Below are positions 7,027-15,635 of a stretch of DNA of 35,857 nt, piece after piece. The DNA is from CAG-1782 sp964418255 (GTDB lineage Bacteria; Bacillota; Clostridia; Christensenellales; DTU072): positions 1 through 35,857 of the forward strand of contig CAYQKV010000011.1 of the NCBI GenBank assembly GCA_964418255.1, in the 5' to 3' direction. Every line of letters starts with the position of its first letter. Within the stretch, counting starts at the first letter, position 1. Position numbers and translations under genes: made by a program. The notes under the pieces were generated by a model, which did no database searches, had not been told where the DNA came from, and saw only the letters and a program-made list of their open reading frames with translations.

Positions 7027-7346
7027 GAAAGAACGATTATATTGAGTTACTCATAGAAGACAACAAGACAACGGGAAATAAACAAGGTTTATACGCCGAC
7101 GTCATCGATTGCACGGATATAGCGTTAAGCCAAATGCCGACGGAATTCGAGGTGGATTCGTCCATAGGGTTGGAAATTCTTTTCGGAGAGATAGAAAAAG
7201 CCGGAAGGGATTCTCCGAATTACTGCGTCGGACCGTTCGAAGCGGCGGGAATAATAGCGAAAAAACTCGGCGCGACTTACGTAAGGGCGTCTTTACGCAA
7301 AGAAAAAAAGGAAAACGACATAGTCAGACTCGAAGATTTACTGTAA
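7023..7346 (+). CDS. Small early protein, unknown
   Basis: A 107-aa protein, starting inside the previous stop (ATGA) with GGAGG 9 nt upstream. The sequence is acidic at first and basic near the end (ASLRKEKKEND). No motif recognised. It is followed after 10 nt by the PcfJ-like gene, whose ribosome site GAGG directly follows this stop. Confidence 0.65.
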   Translation: MRKNDYIELLIEDNKTTGNKQGLYADVIDCTDIALSQMPTEFEVDSSIGLEILFGEIEKAGRDSPNYCVGPFEAAGIIAKKLGATYVRASLRKEKKENDIVRLEDLL

Positions 7347-7356
7347 GAGGTTTTTT

Positions 7357-8952
7357 ATGAAGTACGCATCCGAGGCGGAAAGCCGTCATTTTTTCGATTT
7401 CGTTTTTTACGAAACCGATAAGAAAAATATGTATATTTATTGTCCGAACTGCCGACGGGAATACGAAACGGAGATTTCGCGGCAGAATCCCGTATCCCGT
7501 ATAAAAGAACAGCACAAACCTTGCGAATGTTTTTCGTATCGCGGGGTGCAGCCTAAATATAATCAAAGCCGTTATGAATATCGCAATTTGAATCGGGTGA
7601 TTTCCGTAGGAGAATTCGAAAATAGGGGCAACGGCGACGCCGCGTTATGCGTGTACTGGTATAAAGCCGACTTTTCCGCGTCGAATTACGACGCGTTCGG
7701 TTATGTTTTCAAAAGACACCCGGTGTTTTCCGAAGAAAAAGTAATTGAAATACTGTATAAGCGTGATGGAACGGTATCGATGAAAACGTCTTTATATATT
7801 CCTATGTCCGCTCATTCCGTATCTTCGGGACGGTGGCGGGACGTTAAACGTTGGAGATATTCCTGTTTTTCCTTCGATATTATCGAGGAGTCGTTTTCCG
7901 AGCTGAAAGGAACGTGTCTCGAACGTTTCCTGTCCGATATTCCCCGATTTTTGGAAAAAGAATCGGATATATTCAATATCGAACGTGCGGCAAGCGAGAC
8001 CGTAGCGGCTTTTCTTATACAGATGCACACGGCGTTTGCAGTAAGAAAATTATGGAAAGCGGGATACGAACGCCTCGTTACCAATAAGACGTTCGAGTCT
8101 ATGTCTCCGAAAAATTATCCTTTACGCTATATATGGGGAGAGAATATTGTTAAAAGCGGTGTTACCGTAAATTATCGAGGGAAGAATATCGAAAATATTT
8201 TGAAAGTAGAACCGTCAAAGATAGATTCCGTTTTCAAACGAAAGGATTTAAGCGTTTCGGAATTAAAAGCGGCTCGGAAGATATTAAAAATCGGCGTGGA
8301 GCTTAACGCGCAAAACGTAAAAATAGCTATGTCGGGTGCCTTCGGTTTTTTAATTGAGCTTTTTCAAACTACAAATCAAAGTATGCGAAAAATGTTTAAG
8401 TATTTGCGTTATGAAGCGAATAAAAACGGCGGTAATTACGGGTCGGCTGTGTCGGATTATTACGATTATATCGATATGTTGAGAAAACTCGGAGCAGAGT
8501 ATACTCCCGACGTCGTTTTCCCTTCGCATTTTAAGGAAGCGCACGACAGAACGGCGGAAACTTTGAGGGCTGTAACGGACGAAAAGAAAAACAAAGCGTT
8601 CGAGTCTGCCGTAAGAGATTACTATAACGCCTCGTTTGACAACGGGCAATACAGCATAAAGGTTATAAAATCGATAAAGCAATTAAAGAGCGAAGCGGCA
8701 AAGATGCATAATTGTTCGGCGGGATACGTCGACAGAATAATCGGCGGAGATTCCGTGATTTTTGTCATAAGACAGTCGGCTCATCCGAGAACCGCTTTTT
8801 GTATGCTCGAATACAGTCCAAAAAGTAAAAATATAGTGCAAAATCGCGGAATAAGAAATACAGCCGCGCCGTCGGACGTGCAGAAATTTGCGGAAACGTG
8901 GTTAAAGAATACAATCGCGTCTCTACGGAAACGAGTATGTGAAGTTCGATAG
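7357..8952 (+). CDS. PcfJ-like protein with N-terminal zinc ribbon
   Basis: A 531-aa protein. The N-terminus has four cysteines (Cys29, Cys32, Cys56, Cys58) that could form a zinc ribbon. The C-terminal 110 residues carry the PcfJ signature (LKSEAAKMHNC, GYVDRIIGGDSVIFVI, then a late LEY and the VQNRG block). PcfJ-domain proteins are common in conjugative plasmids and gut phages; their biochemical role is not settled. Here it lies at the end of the small early genes, just before the replication origin candidate and the Rep gene, suggesting a link to DNA transfer or replication. A weak terminator hairpin follows the stop. Confidence 0.78.
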   Translation: MKYASEAESRHFFDFVFYETDKKNMYIYCPNCRREYETEISRQNPVSRIKEQHKPCECFSYRGVQPKYNQSRYEYRNLNRVISVGEFENRGNGDAALCVYWYKADFSASNYDAFGYVFKRHPVFSEEKVIEILYKRDGTVSMKTSLYIPMSAHSVSSGRWRDVKRWRYSCFSFDIIEESFSELKGTCLERFLSDIPRFLEKESDIFNIERAASETVAAFLIQMHTAFAVRKLWKAGYERLVTNKTFESMSPKNYPLRYIWGENIVKSGVTVNYRGKNIENILKVEPSKIDSVFKRKDLSVSELKAARKILKIGVELNAQNVKIAMSGAFGFLIELFQTTNQSMRKMFKYLRYEANKNGGNYGSAVSDYYDYIDMLRKLGAEYTPDVVFPSHFKEAHDRTAETLRAVTDEKKNKAFESAVRDYYNASFDNGQYSIKVIKSIKQLKSEAAKMHNCSAGYVDRIIGGDSVIFVIRQSAHPRTAFCMLEYSPKSKNIVQNRGIRNTAAPSDVQKFAETWLKNTIASLRKRVCEVR

Positions 8953-8964
8953 TCGGAATAAAGC

Positions 8965-8985
8965 GAGAGACGGTACGTCTTTTTT
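8965..8985 (+). terminator. Weak intrinsic terminator after pcfJ-like gene
   Basis: GAGAGACG pairs with CGTCTTTT around a 3-nt loop (with two G-U pairs) and runs into a T-run. It could attenuate early transcription before the replication gene. Confidence 0.5.
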
Positions 8986-9054
8986 CGTCCTCGTAATGGG
9001 TATTAAAACAACGACGAACTTAATTACTTTTCCGAAGTACGCAGTAAGTAAAAA

Positions 9055-9092
9055 AGGGGGGTGCCGCCGTCTGCCAAGGGGGGAATTCCCCC
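9055..9092 (+). other. Candidate rolling-circle replication origin region
   Basis: A 165-bp intergenic stretch before the Rep gene holds, at 9055-9092, an unusual G/C-rich element in an otherwise AT-rich spacer. Two runs of six G flank GCCGCCGTCTGCC. The second run forms the palindrome GGGGGAATTCCCCC (9079-9092). Origins of HUH initiators often lie next to the rep gene and use a hairpin to expose the nick site. The nick position is not known. Confidence 0.4.
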
Positions 9093-9117
9093 ATAGGAAG
9101 ACATAGAGAGGCGAGAT

Positions 9118-9969
9118 ATGAAAAAGTATACGCTTAAAAACGAAGAACAAGAGCTGTTTTACGAGAGCATAGAACATAATACGCAGGAAGAGGCGATTGC
9201 GGCACTTAAAGATAAGCGCATCGTAAAATACAGGACAAAGACGGTACGCGCAGGAAAACAAGTGTACGTCGAAGTTTTTCCGATATGGAAAACGTACGAC
9301 GGACTGAGAAAGGCTCGTTCGGTGAATTCGAGAAACGCGCAGGTAAAGTTAAACGACAAAAACGCAAAGAAACACGCGGTAAGGTTGGTTAATCAGAACT
9401 TTACGGACGAAGACTTCTGGGCGACGTTTACATATCTCGATAAATATCTTCCTAAGACGAGGGAAGAAGCGGAAAAAAATCTGCGTAAATTTATCCGCGC
9501 GCTCAGAGATAAAGCGAAAAGTAAGTACGGCATAAAATTAAAGTGTTTTTACGTAACCGAGTTCGAAACGGACCCGAAGAAAGGGAAAATACGGTGTCAT
9601 CATCACTTGATTACGAATTATCCGAACCGCGACGAGCTCGAATCGACGTGGAAATACGGCGGGAGGAACAACGTACGAAGGCTCTCGGCGGACGAATACG
9701 GGTACGAAGGTCTCGTGCTGTATCTTCTCAAAGGCGAGAAAAAGGGCAGGAGATACGGCGTAACGCGCGGGATGGAGAAATATAAGGTCACCGTCGCCGA
9801 CGGGAAAATAACGCGCGGTCGGGCGATGAAAATCGCGCTGGGCGATATAGACGGCAGGGAGTTTTTCGAAAAGAATTATCCGGATTTTCTTATGAGCGAC
9901 ATCAAAGTCAGGTTTTCGGACGTGGTGAGCGGCGTATATATCTGCGTGCGTATGCACAGAGGGGGATAG
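9118..9969 (+). CDS. HUH-endonuclease replication initiator (Rep)
   Basis: A 283-aa protein with the motif order of rolling-circle initiators. Motif I is FWATFTYLDKYLP (100-112). Motif II is RCHHHLITN with metal-binding His161 and His163. Motif III is LVLYLLKGEKKG with probable catalytic Tyr202 followed by Lys205 (Tyr194 and Tyr196 are nearby alternatives). It would nick the phage origin and stay covalently bound to the 5' end to start replication. No DNA polymerase, helicase or primase is encoded in the window, so the phage must borrow the host replisome. Ribosome site GAGGCGAG precedes the ATG. It is separated by 1 nt from the next gene. Confidence 0.85.
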   Translation: MKKYTLKNEEQELFYESIEHNTQEEAIAALKDKRIVKYRTKTVRAGKQVYVEVFPIWKTYDGLRKARSVNSRNAQVKLNDKNAKKHAVRLVNQNFTDEDFWATFTYLDKYLPKTREEAEKNLRKFIRALRDKAKSKYGIKLKCFYVTEFETDPKKGKIRCHHHLITNYPNRDELESTWKYGGRNNVRRLSADEYGYEGLVLYLLKGEKKGRRYGVTRGMEKYKVTVADGKITRGRAMKIALGDIDGREFFEKNYPDFLMSDIKVRFSDVVSGVYICVRMHRGG

Positions 9970-9970
9970 T

Positions 9971-10333
9971 ATGTCGTATAAGCCCACGGGACGCCCTGTC
10001 GGTCGTCCGAGAATTTTTTATGCGGACGGTGTTCCCGCAAGCGTAGCTAAACTCGTCAGTGCGTTCTGCGCCGATTTGCCGCGCAGAGAAAGCGTGATTT
10101 CGTCGAAAGATACCGACGAAAGGGTTTTGCGTGTGTATAGACATCTGGACGAAGCTATTTTTAATTCGCTTGCGGACGTAGAAGAGTCGTTGAGGGGTGC
10201 TTTTCTAAGCGATATTGCGGAGAATCGAGGGTACGGGCAGAGCCTTGCGAGCAAGGTTTTATCGTATAAGGCGTATTACAATCGGAAGCGGCAAGTAATT
10301 TACAACATTGCCCGATATTTGGATTTGGTATGA
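9971..10333 (+). CDS. Candidate late-gene transcription regulator (ArpU/RinA-like position)
   Basis: A 120-aa basic protein. The N-terminus GRPVGRPR resembles an AT-hook. The C-terminal third (SKVLSYKAYYNRKRQVIYNIARYL) is helical with aromatic spacing reminiscent of ArpU/RinA-type phage regulators, though identity is not certain. It is the last early gene. A strong terminator overlaps its stop, and the terminase operon starts about 100 bp later behind a promoter-like region with a good -10 but no -35 box. This is the position where Gram-positive phages encode their late activator. Alternative: an uncharacterised replication accessory. Confidence 0.55.
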   Translation: MSYKPTGRPVGRPRIFYADGVPASVAKLVSAFCADLPRRESVISSKDTDERVLRVYRHLDEAIFNSLADVEESLRGAFLSDIAENRGYGQSLASKVLSYKAYYNRKRQVIYNIARYLDLV

Positions 10334-10359
10334 AAGAGGAAATCCCTCTTTTATTTTTT
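10333..10359 (+). terminator. Early-operon intrinsic terminator
   Basis: AAAGAGG pairs with CCTCTTT (10333-10339 with 10345-10351) across a 5-nt loop, followed by TATTTTTT. It begins at the stop codon of the last early gene and separates early from late transcription. Confidence 0.85.
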
Positions 10360-10435
10360 GCAGTCGGAATTAACGGTATCCATTTCGAGTTTATTCTTTG
10401 CTAAAATTTTATCGAGAGAAGTTTTCGGAGGAAGA
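10360..10435 (+). promoter_or_regulatory. Candidate late promoter region
   Basis: Between the early terminator and the small terminase ribosome site there is a TAAAAT -10-like box (10402-10407) with no -35 match 17 bp upstream (TCCATT). This pattern suits an activator-dependent late promoter. No start site can be proven from sequence. Confidence 0.45.
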
Positions 10436-10927
10436 ATGGCGAGAGGAGAAAAGCATAGCGACGAAATAAAAGAGAAAGCGCGAGCTTTGCTTGTGTTCAA
10501 AAACGCGTCTGCGGTGGCGAAAGAACTCGGTTTGCCTTACTCTACCGTGAAGACGTGGGAAAAAGAATGTATGAAAACTACGTCGGGAGAAAACCTCGAA
10601 GAACTTCGTAACGAAAAAAAGCGCGCGTTCGTGGCGAGCGCGTGGGAACTGATAGAGAAAACGGAAGCAATTCTCGCTCGAAGAGTCGAACGAGCCGCGA
10701 ACAGCGAAGCGGTACTCGACGAAATCGTCAGTGAAATAGTGGAGGAGGGAGAGTTGACGCCGGATAAGAAGAAAGCGATTTTGACTAAGCTATCCCTCGT
10801 TCGCCTTGAAAACGTAAAAGAACTGGCGGTACTGTTAGGAACGTTGTACGACAAACAGGCGCTCGCGTGCAAAGAGTCGACGCAGATTTTCGGCGGCGAA
10901 GAACGTAAATTCGAAGATTTTGTATGA
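10436..10927 (+). CDS. terS: Terminase small subunit
   Basis: A 163-aa protein starting with MARGEKHSDE and preceded by GGAGG. An in-frame ATG further upstream (10358) lies in the late-promoter region and is rejected. An N-terminal helix-turn-helix (NASAVAKELGLPYSTVKTWEKE, split near residue 32) would bind the packaging site. A long helical oligomerisation region follows. It overlaps the large terminase gene by 4 nt (ATGA), the usual arrangement. It should recruit the large subunit to phage DNA. Confidence 0.85.
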   Translation: MARGEKHSDEIKEKARALLVFKNASAVAKELGLPYSTVKTWEKECMKTTSGENLEELRNEKKRAFVASAWELIEKTEAILARRVERAANSEAVLDEIVSEIVEEGELTPDKKKAILTKLSLVRLENVKELAVLLGTLYDKQALACKESTQIFGGEERKFEDFV

Positions 10928-12714
10928 TAACCGTATCTGATATTGCAGAAACGCGCAAAAAGTTGTGGCGAAAGCATAACGACCTCGATTACGATAAAGA
11001 GTTTACTTCCGCCGCGGCAAGGAAAATACTGTCGGAAAAGTCGCTTATAGAGGAGGTTAAAAAGAAACCATATCTGCTCATAGAAGTCGCTTTTTATATC
11101 GTTGACAAGAAGAAGAAAACCGTTCCGTTTTTTCTAAACGAGGTACAGAGAGATTTCATATCAAGGCTTGAAAAACTCGGAACGAAAAAGCCGTTTTTCA
11201 TTCTGAAAGGCAGACAACAGGGCTTTACGAGTTTGATTACGGCGGTACAAGTTTCATACGCGATAGTAATGCGAAATTTTTCGGGTTTTACCATAGCGGA
11301 CAGCGGTGGAAATACCCGCGCGATATTTAACGATAAAGGCAGAATGGTATACGAACGCTTGCCTAAGGAACTGAAACCGACAGAGCGATTTAACAGCGTA
11401 AACGAATTGTTTTTTGACAAATTAAACTCGTCGTGGCGAATATCTACCGCGACGGATAAAGTCGGACGAAGCCGTACGCTTAACTTTGTACATTTTTCGG
11501 AAGTAGCGTTTTATGAATGTAAATTGGCGGATTTACAAAAAGGTATAGGCGAAGCTATGACGGAAAACGCTTTCTGCGTATACGAAACTACGGCTAACGG
11601 GTTCAACGAGGCGAAAGATTTATGGGATTCGGAGTCTTGTCATAATCTTTTCTACGAATGGTGGCGGACGGACGAATACAGAAGTCGCGATTACGAGTTT
11701 CTCGAAATAAAAGACGCCTGGCTCGAAAAACGAAAAGCCGTGCTTGAAGAAAAGGGACTCGACAAGGAGCAGATTACGTGGTATTGCAAAAAATACGCCT
11801 CGTATCTTGACAAAAACACGATTAAACAGGAATATCCGTGCACGCCCGAAGAAGCCTTCGTTTCGTCGGGAAGAAGCATTTTCGACGTCGAAGCATTGCA
11901 GAATCGCCTGGCGTTAATGGGAAAAGAACAAGGGAAAAGAGGATATTTCAAATACCGTAAAAAGTGCGAAGCGGTAACCGAAGGCGAGGCGGTATGGAGA
12001 ATAACAGATATTGAGTTTGTAGAAAGCAACGACGGGTATATAGCTTTATACGAAGAACCGAGGGTTCAAAAAGATAAAACGGGACGGGTGGCGGCGCGCG
12101 CGCCGTACGCGATAGGCGGAGATACGGCTGGCAGCGGAGAGGATTATTTTACCGCAAAGGTAATAGATTGCCTCACCGATAAATGCGTCGCGACGTTGAG
12201 AATTCAACGCATAGACGAGGACTTATACGCCGAACAACTATATTGCCTCGGAATGTATTATCACGAAGCGTTGCTCGGGATAGAAACGAATTATTCGCGG
12301 TATCCGACAAGAGTGTTATCTCAAAAATACGGCTATCCGAACTTATATATGAGAGAGCGTCTCGACAGGGTGGATGAAAAGAAAGAACTCGTCGCAGGGT
12401 TTGAGACTACGGAGCGGACGAAACGTATCATTATCGGCGGACTGGTAGAGCTTATGAGAGAGTTCCCTTACGCGGAAAACGACAAAGAAACGTTAAAGGA
12501 GATGACCACGTTCGTAAGAAAGGACAACGGTGCGACCGAGGCGATAAACGGCGCGCACGACGACCTTGTTATGGCGGCGGCTATCGGACATTTCATAGCG
12601 AAAGGCGTGCCTAAGATGTGGAAAAAAGCGGAACCTTATAACGAAGATTTCATATCGAAGAATTTCAGAGAAACCGAGGAAAGCGAAACTTTTATCAGTT
12701 GGGGAGATATATAA
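10924..12714 (+). CDS. terL: Terminase large subunit (packaging ATPase/nuclease)
   Basis: A 596-aa protein. The ATPase domain has an adenine/Walker A region at KGRQQGFTS (95-103) and a Walker B-type LNFVHFSEVA (186-195), in which the first acidic residue is replaced by Ser before Glu193. The C-terminal RNase H-like nuclease domain shows YAIGGDTAG with its acidic residue, GIETN in the middle, and GAHDDLVMA near the C-terminus. It cuts concatemers and drives DNA into proheads at the portal. It fits the family in length and motif order. Confidence 0.95.
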   Translation: MITVSDIAETRKKLWRKHNDLDYDKEFTSAAARKILSEKSLIEEVKKKPYLLIEVAFYIVDKKKKTVPFFLNEVQRDFISRLEKLGTKKPFFILKGRQQGFTSLITAVQVSYAIVMRNFSGFTIADSGGNTRAIFNDKGRMVYERLPKELKPTERFNSVNELFFDKLNSSWRISTATDKVGRSRTLNFVHFSEVAFYECKLADLQKGIGEAMTENAFCVYETTANGFNEAKDLWDSESCHNLFYEWWRTDEYRSRDYEFLEIKDAWLEKRKAVLEEKGLDKEQITWYCKKYASYLDKNTIKQEYPCTPEEAFVSSGRSIFDVEALQNRLALMGKEQGKRGYFKYRKKCEAVTEGEAVWRITDIEFVESNDGYIALYEEPRVQKDKTGRVAARAPYAIGGDTAGSGEDYFTAKVIDCLTDKCVATLRIQRIDEDLYAEQLYCLGMYYHEALLGIETNYSRYPTRVLSQKYGYPNLYMRERLDRVDEKKELVAGFETTERTKRIIIGGLVELMREFPYAENDKETLKEMTTFVRKDNGATEAINGAHDDLVMAAAIGHFIAKGVPKMWKKAEPYNEDFISKNFRETEESETFISWGDI

Positions 12715-12715
12715 A

Positions 12716-12913
12716 ATGCCGTTCGGAAAGAAAAAAAGGGAACTCGAACAGAAGATAGAGGCTTTGAGGAAAAGTCTTTACGAATTAAGCGAAAAAGTTA
12801 AATCGCTAAGCGATGAAATTACCGCGTTGAGAGGCGCAACGGGGGAAATAATGCCTTTTTCCCTCATTGACGAGTGGCTTAACGGCGGGAAAGACGGAGA
12901 AAAAGAAGAATGA
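12716..12913 (+). CDS. Small coiled-coil protein between terminase and portal
   Basis: A 65-aa protein. The first 40 residues form a heptad-like helix (Leu, Ile and Val spaced in LEQKIEALRKSLYELSEK), followed by a short acidic tail. It begins 1 nt after the terL stop and overlaps portal by 4 nt (ATGA). The position suggests a structural or assembly accessory, but no family is recognised. Confidence 0.68.
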   Translation: MPFGKKKRELEQKIEALRKSLYELSEKVKSLSDEITALRGATGEIMPFSLIDEWLNGGKDGEKEE

Positions 12914-14805
12914 TAACGGAAGATACGACGACAAGGCTGTGGAGCGATTATCAGAACGGTTTGGCATACCAGGCGTCGATAGGACTGTCGCGGGATTTGC
13001 CGCAGTACGTCAGATTTTACGAGGGAAAACAGTGGGCGCCTGCGACTAAGAAGACGCAAAATCTGCCGCGTCCAGTGATAAACATCGTAAAAATGATTTG
13101 CAGAAGCAAGAAGAGCGCGATACTTTCCGCACCCGTAAAAATCATTTACGAATCGGACGACGAAACCGCGGACGTCGACAAATTCAACCGATTTTCCGAA
13201 TATATGCAAAAGGAAATGCGGCAGGACGCGCTTGACAGAATCGCCGTAGGCGCGGGAACGGTAAAGGGAAGTTACTTTTTCCACTATTATTGGGATTCGG
13301 AAGCCATAGGCAAAGACGGGATAAAAGAGGGCGGACTGCGCTGCGAACTTATCGACCCGTTGAATATCTTTTTTGCCAACCCGAAAGAAAGTGACGAGCA
13401 AAAGCAAAAATGGATATTGATTGCTACGCGCGAGGACGTAGAATCCGTTCGGGCAAAGAGAGATAAAGGTGTTGCCGAAGAAGACATTACGCCCGACGAA
13501 AGCACGGATAAATACGGCGCGACGGAACCCGACGGGAACAAACTTTGTACCGTACTGACGAGATATTTCAGAATAGACGGCGAAGTTTATTGCGAAAAAG
13601 CGACTCGGAAAGTCGTCGTAAATAAGGCGTTTCCCATCAGCCCCGATATAGAGAAGGCGGCGCGGGTAATCGAAGAAGACGCGCCGAATAACAGTTTGCC
13701 CGATAATCCCGAAACGAAACCGCTTACCGACGGTCGTGTACGGGCGACGCTGTATCCGATAGTGGCGGGAAGTCACGAGCCGAGGGAACAGTGCATTTAC
13801 GGCATAGGAGAGGCGGAAGGGATAATACCAAATCAAAAATCCATAAACTTTACGTTTGCTATGGCACTTTTGAACGTTCAGAAAATGGCGTGGGGCAAAT
13901 ATATCGTCAATAAGGACGCGTTAAAAGGACAGGTTATAACCGACGAACCCGGACAGGTATTGACAGACTACTCGGCGGTGGGAAACGGGATAAGGAAATT
14001 AACCGAACAGGACATACACAGCGCGCCGTCGCAACTTGTGGATAGTCTGATGCAGATGACGAGAGCGGCAACGGGAGCGACCGAGGTTATGACGGGAGAA
14101 GTCCTGAGAAACTTGTCGGGAGCCGCTATCGCTCAGTTACAGTCTCAGGCGACGCAGCCGATTTCCGATTTGAGAAAGGCTTTTTGGGAAGTCAAAAAGA
14201 AACAAGGACTTGTTCTCGCTCAATTCTTCAAACTTTATTATGCGGAGAAAGAATTCGTTACCGAGTCGGAAGACGCTTTGAAACAGAAAGACGTATTCCG
14301 CGGAAGCGATTATTACGGTACCGAATTCGACGTAGTGGTAGAAGCTACGTCGGGAACGCAGGCAAGCGCCGCCGGAGATATAAACGTGCTGGACGTGTTG
14401 CTTGCAAAAGGACTTATATCGTTGAAAACGTACCTTAACGCATATCCGTCGGAGGCGTTGACGAACAGAAGCAAGATACTTAAAGGCGTGGAGGAAGACG
14501 AAGCGAACGAAGTCGCGGCGTTGAAACGGCAGAACGAGGAGTATTCCGCGCAACTTACGCAGGCGACGGAACTTATAGAGAGACAAAAAGAGACCGTGGA
14601 TAACGTGGTGTCGCTTATAAAAGAAAATAACAGTCTGAAAACGGTTATCGCCGATTTATACAACGAAGCCGTAACAAAGATACGCGAGGGAAACGCCCGT
14701 ATAGACGAAAGCGTATCGGCGTACGAGAACGTCAGAAACGACGCGACGACGCTTGCGCGAATGGTGGCGGAGAGAGAGGGTTTATTAGTGAAAAACACGC
14801 AGTAA
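12910..14805 (+). CDS. Portal protein (P22-like)
   Basis: A 631-aa protein with the start typical of podovirus P22-type portals: an RFYEG-QW motif near residue 35-42, PRPVINIVK, then an alpha/beta core with LIDPLNIFF and a wing/stem region. The C-terminal 110 residues are coiled coil, like the barrel extension of this group. It forms the dodecameric DNA channel at one capsid vertex. It sits between terminase and scaffold as expected. Family assignment rests on motif style and order. Confidence 0.88.
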   Translation: MITEDTTTRLWSDYQNGLAYQASIGLSRDLPQYVRFYEGKQWAPATKKTQNLPRPVINIVKMICRSKKSAILSAPVKIIYESDDETADVDKFNRFSEYMQKEMRQDALDRIAVGAGTVKGSYFFHYYWDSEAIGKDGIKEGGLRCELIDPLNIFFANPKESDEQKQKWILIATREDVESVRAKRDKGVAEEDITPDESTDKYGATEPDGNKLCTVLTRYFRIDGEVYCEKATRKVVVNKAFPISPDIEKAARVIEEDAPNNSLPDNPETKPLTDGRVRATLYPIVAGSHEPREQCIYGIGEAEGIIPNQKSINFTFAMALLNVQKMAWGKYIVNKDALKGQVITDEPGQVLTDYSAVGNGIRKLTEQDIHSAPSQLVDSLMQMTRAATGATEVMTGEVLRNLSGAAIAQLQSQATQPISDLRKAFWEVKKKQGLVLAQFFKLYYAEKEFVTESEDALKQKDVFRGSDYYGTEFDVVVEATSGTQASAAGDINVLDVLLAKGLISLKTYLNAYPSEALTNRSKILKGVEEDEANEVAALKRQNEEYSAQLTQATELIERQKETVDNVVSLIKENNSLKTVIADLYNEAVTKIREGNARIDESVSAYENVRNDATTLARMVAEREGLLVKNTQ

Positions 14806-14846
14806 CGCGAAAAAATACATTACGCAGCAACGCGGAAAAATGCAAA
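14797..14846 (+). repeat. Imperfect 25-bp tandem duplication at the portal 3' end
   Basis: Two adjacent 25-bp units (14797-14821 and 14822-14846) share about 20 bases, each containing ACGCAG, AACGCG and an A-run. The portal stop lies in the first copy. It is probably a small slippage duplication. Confidence 0.6.
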
Positions 14847-14864
14847 GAAGGAGGCAAGGAAAGA

Positions 14865-15629
14865 ATGGAAGTTGATTTGCAAGCGCAAAAAGAAATCGAG
14901 GAACGCAACGACGTTTCAGGCGGTATAAACGCTGATACCGCCGCTACCGAAGGACAGGAACAAACGGAAGTTATGTCGAAAGCCGACGTAGAAACGGCTG
15001 AGACAGACGGCAGAAGTTCCGAGAACGCGCGTCGGAGAAGGGAAGCAGAGAGGCAGAAAGAATTAAGGGAAGTGCGATTGAAAGCGGTTATCGAAACGCT
15101 CGGCGGAAAAAACCCTTATACGGGAGAAGAAATCGCCGACGAAGCCGACGTGCAGGAGTATTTTACGATGAGGGACGTATCCGCTCGCGGCGGAGACCCG
15201 TTGTCGGATTTCGCTTCACAGAGAAAGCGCGAAGAAAAAGCGCGTATCGAGAGCGAGAGGAGGGCGGAACGCGAAGCGGAATGGTACCGCGAAGACAAAG
15301 AGAAATTTTCATCTAAGTATCCGGATATAAGCGTAGCGTCTCTTGCGCAGGACGAGACGTTTATCGAGTATGCGGGCGGAAAAATCGGGACGGTTCCACT
15401 CATCGAAATATACGAAGATTATCGAAAACTTACGGCGTCGCTCGAAAAAAAGTCCAAAGAAATGGCTACGAGAATGGTCGCCAACGCAAAAGCGTCTCCC
15501 GGGAAGTTGTCAAGCGGAAATCCGCCCGACGACGGATATTTCACGCGGGAGCAGGTACGTAAAATGACGCCCGAAGAGGTGCATACGAATTACGAAAAAA
15601 TCAGAAAAAGTATGTCTAAATGGAGGTAA
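14865..15629 (+). CDS. Scaffolding protein
   Basis: A 254-aa, highly charged, helical protein directly before the coat gene. A disordered acidic N-terminus (1-50) is followed by long Arg/Glu-rich helices and a basic C-terminus ending KSMSKWR, the normal layout of phage scaffolds that bind coat through a C-terminal basic element. AAGGAGG precedes the ATG. It has no catalytic motif, so capsid protease activity is not expected. Confidence 0.8.
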   Translation: MEVDLQAQKEIEERNDVSGGINADTAATEGQEQTEVMSKADVETAETDGRSSENARRRREAERQKELREVRLKAVIETLGGKNPYTGEEIADEADVQEYFTMRDVSARGGDPLSDFASQRKREEKARIESERRAEREAEWYREDKEKFSSKYPDISVASLAQDETFIEYAGGKIGTVPLIEIYEDYRKLTASLEKKSKEMATRMVANAKASPGKLSSGNPPDDGYFTREQVRKMTPEEVHTNYEKIRKSMSKWR

Positions 15630-15635
15630 TAAAAA

